A DNA stretch of 64,000 nt, from the NCBI RefSeq assembly GCF_964355755.1, contig NC_092676.1, positions 5,192,288 through 5,256,287 of the forward strand, written 5' to 3'. The translations under genes were made by a program, and so were the position numbers. Within the stretch, counting starts at the first letter, position 1, and the number at the start of each line of letters is the position of its first letter. Under the pieces are notes generated by a model. That model searched no databases. It saw nothing but the letters and a program-made list of their open reading frames with translations, and was not told the origin of the DNA. Below, one piece after another: positions 48,601-57,600 of the stretch. This DNA comes from Antedon mediterranea (taxonomy: Eukaryota > Echinodermata > Crinoidea > Comatulida > Antedonidae).

Positions 48601-51600
48601 TGGCGGCCGCCAGATAATTAAGTGGCGGCCGCCAGATAATTAAGTGGCGGCCGCCAGATAATTAGGTGGCGGCCGCCAGATAATTAGGTGGCGGCCGCCA
48701 GATAATTAGGTGGCGGCCGCCAGATAATTAAGTGGCGGCCGCCAGATAATTAAGTGGCGGCCGCCAGATAACAGCTTTTAAAATATAGTTATCTTGTGGC
48801 CCGAACGGGCTTCCGTAGTATTATGCTATTATCACTTGATAGTGTGATACTATAACATACACACTGTATGATATGCACTAGAGAAAACAAATATTGCTTT
48901 AGTAATAATAAAATAAATATTGGTTATCTTATAACAGGGATTTACAGAAAATGTTTATGTTTGCCTAATTAAAGAATACTCATCAGCATTTACTATGTAG
49001 ATAATGTCCCTATCATTGAGTGAAAGACTATAACAAATAATTAAAAATGTATAAGAAAAATAAAAGTTGACATATCAAACAGCTTGAATATTGTAATTGT
49101 TACTGTACATTATTTTTACTTTGAAGGAGTTTGAGCAGAAACCAAATAAGTACATTGCCAGCCAATGTATTTGATAGATTGACAGCATTGACACACCTGT
49201 AAGTATTTTGCTAATGATACTTTCTTTGTTTAATTTGTTTTAAAAAGAAATAATACATTATTTTTATAATAATGTATGATATGCATTTAATCATCTCTTA
49301 ATGAATAATAATATAATTCATAACAATGAATATTATACATTGTATCATTTTGTAATGTGATCAATACATACAGTATAGATTTATAACCACTTAGTGTTAA
49401 TATTTAATTTAAATATTATCAATAAATTTTTTTCAAGATATTAACTACTCGTGGTATTTCATTTTTTTGTTTATTTTGTTTTAACAATAAATAATGATAA
49501 TTTAAATGCATTGTATCACTTCATAATATAATTAATATATAAAGTATGTATTTAAAAAACCACTTAAAGCTTAAAATGAATTTAAAAAGAACAAAAAATA
49601 TTAATAGGAACAATATGTATGTTAACAATTAAATGTGTAAAGAGATAAAGAGAGTACAAAATAACAATGTGAAGAGAAATTGTATATGGAAATAAAGTGA
49701 AATATTTAATTCAACCTACTGAATAAATTTTTTTTTTTTAATTTAAACATATTATTTATTGTTAATTGGTCATTAAATAAAGAGATTTAATCATGATGTT
49801 ATTAAATGCATTAAGATGATAAATACTAATTAGAAATCAATAATACCTGTAAGTATTTTCCTCATTTTTAAAAAGAAATAATAAAATTAAATTCATAACA
49901 ATGAATATTATGCATTGTAATCAATACATTCAGTTTTTTTAAACCATTTAAAAGACATTCATTATTAAATTGTCTTTATTTAAGAGATTACTTATCATAT
50001 TATTAAAAACATTTAGGTAAGGAAATTTACATGAAAGTATTAGTATTATGCTATTATCACTTGATAGTGTGATACTATAACATACACACTGTATGATATG
50101 CACTAGAGAAAACAAATATTGCTTTAGTAATAATAAAATAAATATTGGTTATCTTATAACAGGGATTTACAGAAAATGTTTATGTTTGCCTAATTAAAGA
50201 ATACTCATCAGCATTTACTATGTAGATAATGTCCCTATCATTGACTGAAAGACTATACAAAATAATTCAAAATGTATAAGAAAAATAAAAATTGAAATAC
50301 CAAACAGCTTGAATATTGTAATTGTTACTGTACATTGTTTTTACTTTGAAGGAGTTTGAGCATTAACCCAATAAGTACATTGCCAGCCAATGTATTTGAT
50401 AGATTGACAGCACTGACAGACCTGTAAGTATTTTGCTAATGATACTTTCTTTGTTTAATTTGTTTTAAAAAGAAACAATACATTAATTTATAATAATGTA
50501 TGATATGCATTTAATCATCTCTTAATGAATAATAATATAATTCATAACAATGAATATTATGCATTGTATCATTTTGTAATGTGATCAATACATACAGTAT
50601 AGATTTATAACCACTTAGTGTTAATATTTAATTTAAATATTATCAATTCATTTTTTTAAAGATATTAACAACTCATGGTATATTAAATTTTTTTTGTTTA
50701 ATTTGTTTTACCAATAAATAATGAATATTTAAATGCATTGCATCGCTTCATAATATAATCAATATATACAGTATGTATTTAAAAAAACACTTAAAGCTTA
50801 AAATGAATTGGCTACTTAATTTTTTAAAAGATAGAGAACAGCGTGTTAAGCTTAATCACACGTTGTCCTCGTTGTTGAAAGTTAACACGGGTGTTCCACA
50901 AGGTTGTGTGTTATCACCTTTATTGTATACAATATACACAAATGATTGTAAGTCAAATAATACAAAAACTGAGATTATTAAATATGCAGACGACACTGCT
51001 CTGATTGGTTATCTGGATTCAAAAGATGATTCAATGACAGGCTTCTTAGACAGTATTAATATTTTTCACAAATGGTGTAAAGATAATTTTTTAGATCTAA
51101 ATATAAATAAAACTAAAGAGATGGTTTTTGATTTTCGGAAGAAGATAAACTACCTTCCCAAGATCAAAATCAATGGTGAGACCATTCTGGAAGTTAAAAC
51201 TTACAAATATTTAGGGGTTGAAATTGATAATAAACTTAAATTTGATGCAAATAGTAGGTGCATATACAATAAATTACAAAAACGTCTCTTCTTTCTACGC
51301 AAATTAAACTCTTTTAAGATTGACCGTACTATTTTACAACTTTTTTATACTTCTATCTTAAACAGTGTACTTAGTTTTTGCCTAATATGTTATTATGGTA
51401 ATTCACGTTTTAAAGATAGACTTTTACTTAATAAAATAGTTAAACAAGGCAGTAGAATAGTAGGCTCTGAACAAATTCCCCCTGAATATTTACATTTTTT
51501 TTTATTAGTTCTATGTGTAAATATGTTAACTGCACACTACAAAGTTGTGGATGACAGTGTGGTGTAATGGTTATGTATCCAGCCTCTCACAGTTGAGATC

Positions 51601-54600
51601 GCTGGTTCAAGTCCCACTGAGGATTTTTTTTTTTTTATTATTATTATTATTTTTTTTTTTGTGGACCTTGATCTTTGACCCTGACCCTTCAAAATTTAAC
51701 CACAATTATATGATGTGTCATTGATCATTGTGGCTAAGTTTGGTGAGAATCGGATCAAAACTGTGGTCTCTAGGCAGTAAAATAGTTTTTTGTTAGTTGT
51801 GACCTTGACCTATGACCTTTCCCCCTCAAATTTGAACTCGTCCGAGCTTTTTGGGCATAGATCATTGTGTCAAAATTTGGTTAGAATCGGATAAAAACTG
51901 TGGCCTCCAGGCTGTTCACAGACACACACACAAACACACACACATACACACACAAACACACAAACATACAGGGGTGAAAACATAACCTCCTTGGCGGAGG
52001 TAATAAGAACAATATGTATGTTAATAATTAAATGTGTAAAGAGAGAAAGAGAGTACAAAATAACAATGTGAAGAGAAAAGTATATGGAAATAAAAGTGGG
52101 ACAAAACCCAGGTAAGACAAAAAAAACCCACTTAGCATAGTGAAATATTTAACCATACTCAAAACATTATTTGTTTTAAATTTTAAAATATTATTAATTG
52201 TTAATTGGTCATTAAATAAAGAGATTTAATCATTATGTTATGTTATTAAATGCATTAAGATGATAAATAATAATTAGTAATCAATAATACCTGTAAGTAT
52301 TTTCCTCATTTCTAAAAGAAATTAAATGAAATGAAATTCAAAACAATGAATATTATGCATTGTAATCAATACATTCAGTTTTTTAAACCATTTAAAAGAC
52401 ATTCATTATTAAATTGTCTTTATTTAAGAGATTAATTATCATATTATTAAAAACATTTAGGTAAGGAAATTGACATGAAAGTATTAGTATTATGCTATTA
52501 TCACTTGATAGTGTGATACTATAACATACAGACTGTATGATATGCACTAGAGAAAACAAATATTGCTTTTAGTAATAATAAAATAAATATTGGTTATCTT
52601 ATAACAGGGATTTACAGAAAATGTTTATGTTTGCCTAATTAAAGAATACTCATCAGCATTTACTATGTAGATAATGTCCCTATCATTGACTGAAAGACTA
52701 TACAAAATAATTAAAAATGTATAAGAAAAATAAAAGTTGACATATCAAACGGCTTGAATATTGTAATTGTTACTGTACATTGTTTTTACTTTGAAGGATT
52801 TTGGGCTATAACCAAATAAGTACATTGCCAGCCAATGTATTTGATAGATTGACAGCACTGAGAGAACTGTAAGTATTTTGCTAATAATACTTTCTTTGTT
52901 TAATTTGTTTTAAAAAGAAATAATACATTAATTTCTAATTATGTATGATATGCATTTAAGAGCCATTGTCTGTAAAAATCAAAGATTTGGTGGCAGATGT
53001 AAAAAATGGATTTCTCTAACATTTTTACCATGAATAGACATTTCAATAAAAAGCATATCTACAACATTCATTTTAATTTTTAGCCTCTGTTGCCATGACA
53101 ACGGTCAATTATCCAAATGTTGATGTTTTTGCCATTTTTCACAGATTTTCTAGGCCTATAGTGAAAAAGTACAAACTTGTATAGGCCTACTTATTTTAAC
53201 CAAAAATACTTACAGTATACAGTTTTTGTTTATAGCAGTGTAAACAACATGTATTGAGTTCCATTTAATGTAGAAAAAAAAATAAAAAAATGGAGTTTGG
53301 TTGATACCATTATTTTAAAAAGGGGTGTTTTTAAAAAATATTTTTTTTATAAAAGTATACCTCATAAACGTACCTATAACTTCCAAAGTGGTGTTTTTAT
53401 ATCAATGAGGTTTTTTAATTTGATAGTCAATAGGTTTGTCAACAATAATCACGAAAAAAACACTGGGGTAAATTTTGTACATAGGTTTTGTGTTGCCAGG
53501 AAAATACGAAAAATACAAAAAAATACAAACAAAATATCAACAAACAAAACACATGAAACACAATTTAAATATGGCTAATCCAATAATAAAATGTATATGT
53601 GGCTTGTCATAATGCTACTAGAGTCATAGTTTAGATAAAATAGGAGAATGTGTTGCCAGGTTTATTTAAATTAATTGCCTGAAAAACAGTATTTTGCATT
53701 GAAATATTTAGTTGATGGAAAATAATGTTAAACTTTGAAATAATTGCGTGAATGGTTTTTATAAATTTTTAAATCTATTTTGTGTAAAGAGATACAGAAA
53801 GACCTCCCAAAAAATCTGACCTTGTAAATAGGTCATTTGAGGTCAAAAGGGGTCAGAATGCAAAACAGGACAGGTCCCCACTTTACTAAAACTATTAATG
53901 TTTGATCAAAATTTACAAGATAGTTAAAAAAATTCTCAACAATTTTCATTTTTTACCTATAGTGTTACCTTAGCAACCATTTATATATGTGTATATTGCA
54001 TTTATAATTTTTCTCAATTTGACTTCTACTGCATTTTATTAATCTTAAAGTGATGACAAACTTGACCTTGTAAATTCATTCATTTTGAGGTCAACATTTT
54101 ACCATAGTAACTGTTTTTATGCGAAAATATTTAAAAAATAAGGGGTTTTTCATAAATACAAAACATTTTTTCTACATAGTTTTACATTTCTACTTTTTGC
54201 CAAATTTACTTTAAATACTGAATCCTAATAATCTCAGAAAGAAAGTCTTGACAAATCTTAATAAAGGTAACAAATTGACCTTTAGTGTTATCTTAAACCT
54301 GTTTACGTAACTAAGGATATTTAAATAAAATTTGGAGTTTTCATGAAAAAAAAAATTTACATATTAAGGTCAAATGACATCAACATTTTACCTATAGTGT
54401 ATTGTAGCAACTGTTTCTATACGTAACTAAGTACAATATTTTTAATATGGGGTTTCATGAATACAAACAATTGATTACATAGCTTTACTATTTTTTTCCC
54501 AAATTTACTTATCTACTGAATCCCAGAAAATGTCTGACCTTGTGAAAGGGTCATTTGTTGGGTCAAGTTATGTCAAAATGTATTATTTATGTTATCTTAG

Positions 54601-57600
54601 AACCGGTTTCTATGCGTAACTAAGGATAATTGTTTTTTTATATACAGTTGAACCTCCCGTAAGTGGCCACCCTCGGGACCTGGAAAAGTGGCCGCTTACG
54701 GGCGGTGACCCCTTACCGGATAATTATTATCAGATAATTATTAATTAATAATTAATACTGAATCCAACCATCACAGTAAAAAAAAATATAGAATTTAAAA
54801 CCAATATTTAAAAATAAAGTGTGATATTTACATGCTGACCTTAAATGAAATGAAATTTCACATCAGGGCTTCAATATTTGTTGTGTAGCATTAACATACC
54901 TGAGTATATCATTGACTTTTGATTGGTTCTATTTTGGGGAGGGGAAAGTGGTGGATCCAGGAGGCGAGGGTCTAAAAACTTTATGTCCTATCTTTTGCAT
55001 TGCAATGTTTAACTTGGGGTGGGTGGGGGCTTGGAGAAAGGGGGAGGGGGTGGGATGGAGGAGTTTGAATCCGTCTATTTGTTGGGGCGATGGTAGCGGC
55101 AGTGTGGGTGGTGCTTGAATGCATGCATTTGACACTCTATAGTGGATGATCGACCAAAGTGTTACAGTTTATCTTTTTGTGATTATAGTCGGGGTAGGGT
55201 GGGGTGGGGGGGGGGGGGGTGGTAGTCGAAAGTGGTGGTGGATGGGCATGTGGGATCTGCTTAGGTTAGCAAATAAAAGAAGTAAACAAATGAAAGAGGA
55301 GCTTCAAAATAAGAGAGGAGTAATCTGTTGCAGAGATTAAAATTCACAACGATCTGATAATTTATTCAAATTTCCAGAAGATATAACTTATAAAATGACA
55401 TTAAAACCGGGAATTACAGAATCTATAATTAAAAACATTTTTTTTTTTTCTCACAACACAACTAGAACTATAAAACATTCAGAATTTTTCTGACCAATGA
55501 GTTTCAAATCAAAAAATCAAAGAAAATAAAATGTTTTTACTAATATACCATGTGTTTTTTTTTTATAAAAATGCCTATGTTTCTCGCAACACTGCTTGTA
55601 GATTTTTAAATTACCCCAGTATTTTATTTTAGAAATCAATTATTAAACATTAGAACTACCTATTTGTAATAAATCAGCTAAAAAAATACACCACTTTGGG
55701 CGTTATGGTGAGTTAAAGTTTAGTTGCATTGAACAATTTAAAAAAAGTGAAAAACACCCCCTTTTTAAATAAATGGTATCTCCCTAAGTATGAAATAAAA
55801 AAAAATAAAAAAATATGGAACAGGTACACAATGCATTGTTATTATGCATACACTAATTATTTTTTATAATTAAATGAACAAAACAAAAATATCGTTCATG
55901 AAAGTAGTACCAATATCCATTTTAAAAAACCTTAAAAAAGGACAAAATTTGTCAAAAACACAAATTTGGTCGTTGCCATGGAAGTATAGGTGTGAAATAA
56001 AAAATACTTCATATTTGATTTCTCTCAACACATATATAGACATGTGCAAAATTTGAAATTATTTGTTTTTAAATTTTAAAATATTATTAATTGGTCATTA
56101 TTAATCAATTTGTTATTAAATGCAATCAATAATACTTGTAAGTATTTTCCTCATTTCTAAAAAGAAATAATGAAATGAAATTCATAACAATGAATATTAT
56201 GCATTGTAATCAATACATTCAGTTTTTTCAATCATTTAAAAGACATTCATTGTAATATTGTTTTTATTTAAAGAGATTAATTATCATATTACTAAAACAT
56301 TTAGGAAAGGAAATTGACATGAAAGTATTAGTATTATGCTATTATCACGTGATAGTGTGATACTATAACATACACACTGTATGATATGCACTAGAGAAAA
56401 CAAATATTGCTTTAGAGTAATAATAAAATAAATATTGGTTATCTTATAACAGGGATTTACAGAAAATGTTTATGTTTGCCTAATTAAAGAATACTCATCA
56501 GCATTTACTATGTAGATAATGTTCCTATCATTGACTGAAAGACTATAACAAATAATTAAAAATGTATAAGAAAAATAAAAGTTGACACATCAAACAGCTT
56601 GAATATTGTAATTGTTACTGTACATTGTTTTTACTTTGAAGGGATTTGCAAATTAACCAAATAAGTACATTGCCAGCCAATGTATTTGATAAATTGACAG
56701 CATTGACAAAACTGTAAGTATTTTGCTAATAATACTTTCTTTGTTTAATTTGATTTAAAAAGAAATAATACATAATGTATGATATGTATTTAATCATCTC
56801 TTAATTAATAATAATATAATTTATAACAATGAATATTATGCATTGTATCATTTTGTAATGTGATCAATACATACAGTATACATTTTAAACCACTTAGTGT
56901 TAATATTTAATTTAAATATTATCAATTCATTTTTTTAAAGATATTACATCTCATGGTATTTAATTTTTTTGTTTAATTTGTTTTAACAATAACTAATGAA
57001 TATTTAAATGAATTGTATGAATTCATAATATAATCAATATATACAGTATGTATTTATAAAACCACCTAAAGCTTAAAGCTCAGCTACAGGCATGAATTTT
57101 GAATATAATATCTGGTTAATTGTACATAAATCAAATATTTGTAACAGAAATCAAGACGAAAAACATGAATTTCCCTTAATATGGCCAAATACAAAATTTG
57201 GAAAAATTCTGCTATAAAAACCAGGAAGACTTTTTTTCAGTAGTTAGGTAGTTGAACCTAATGTAATAACATGTCTGATGACTCCCTAGAAGGTGAAAAA
57301 AGATGGTGGATATACGGTGGATAATTTTTGCTATAGCATGAAAATAAAAATCTGAAGTTGAAAAAAAATACCAGAAATGTAAAATTCAAGTTATATTACC
57401 TATATTTTAGTCATCTGATAACATTTTTTACCAAACCGTTTATTTTTTTATAGCTTTTTAAAATTCCTCTCTATTTACAAAATTTGTGTACAAAAGAATA
57501 GAGATTTTACTGTGTAATTTGAACTGATAAGAAAGTGCTTATTTTCAACAAGCTCGTGTAACAAAAATAGATCGTTAATTATTGATTAATTATTTTTTGC

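Noticed and set aside
54912-55340. Gly/Trp-rich frames
   Set aside because: Low-complexity G-rich DNA open on both strands; no motif.
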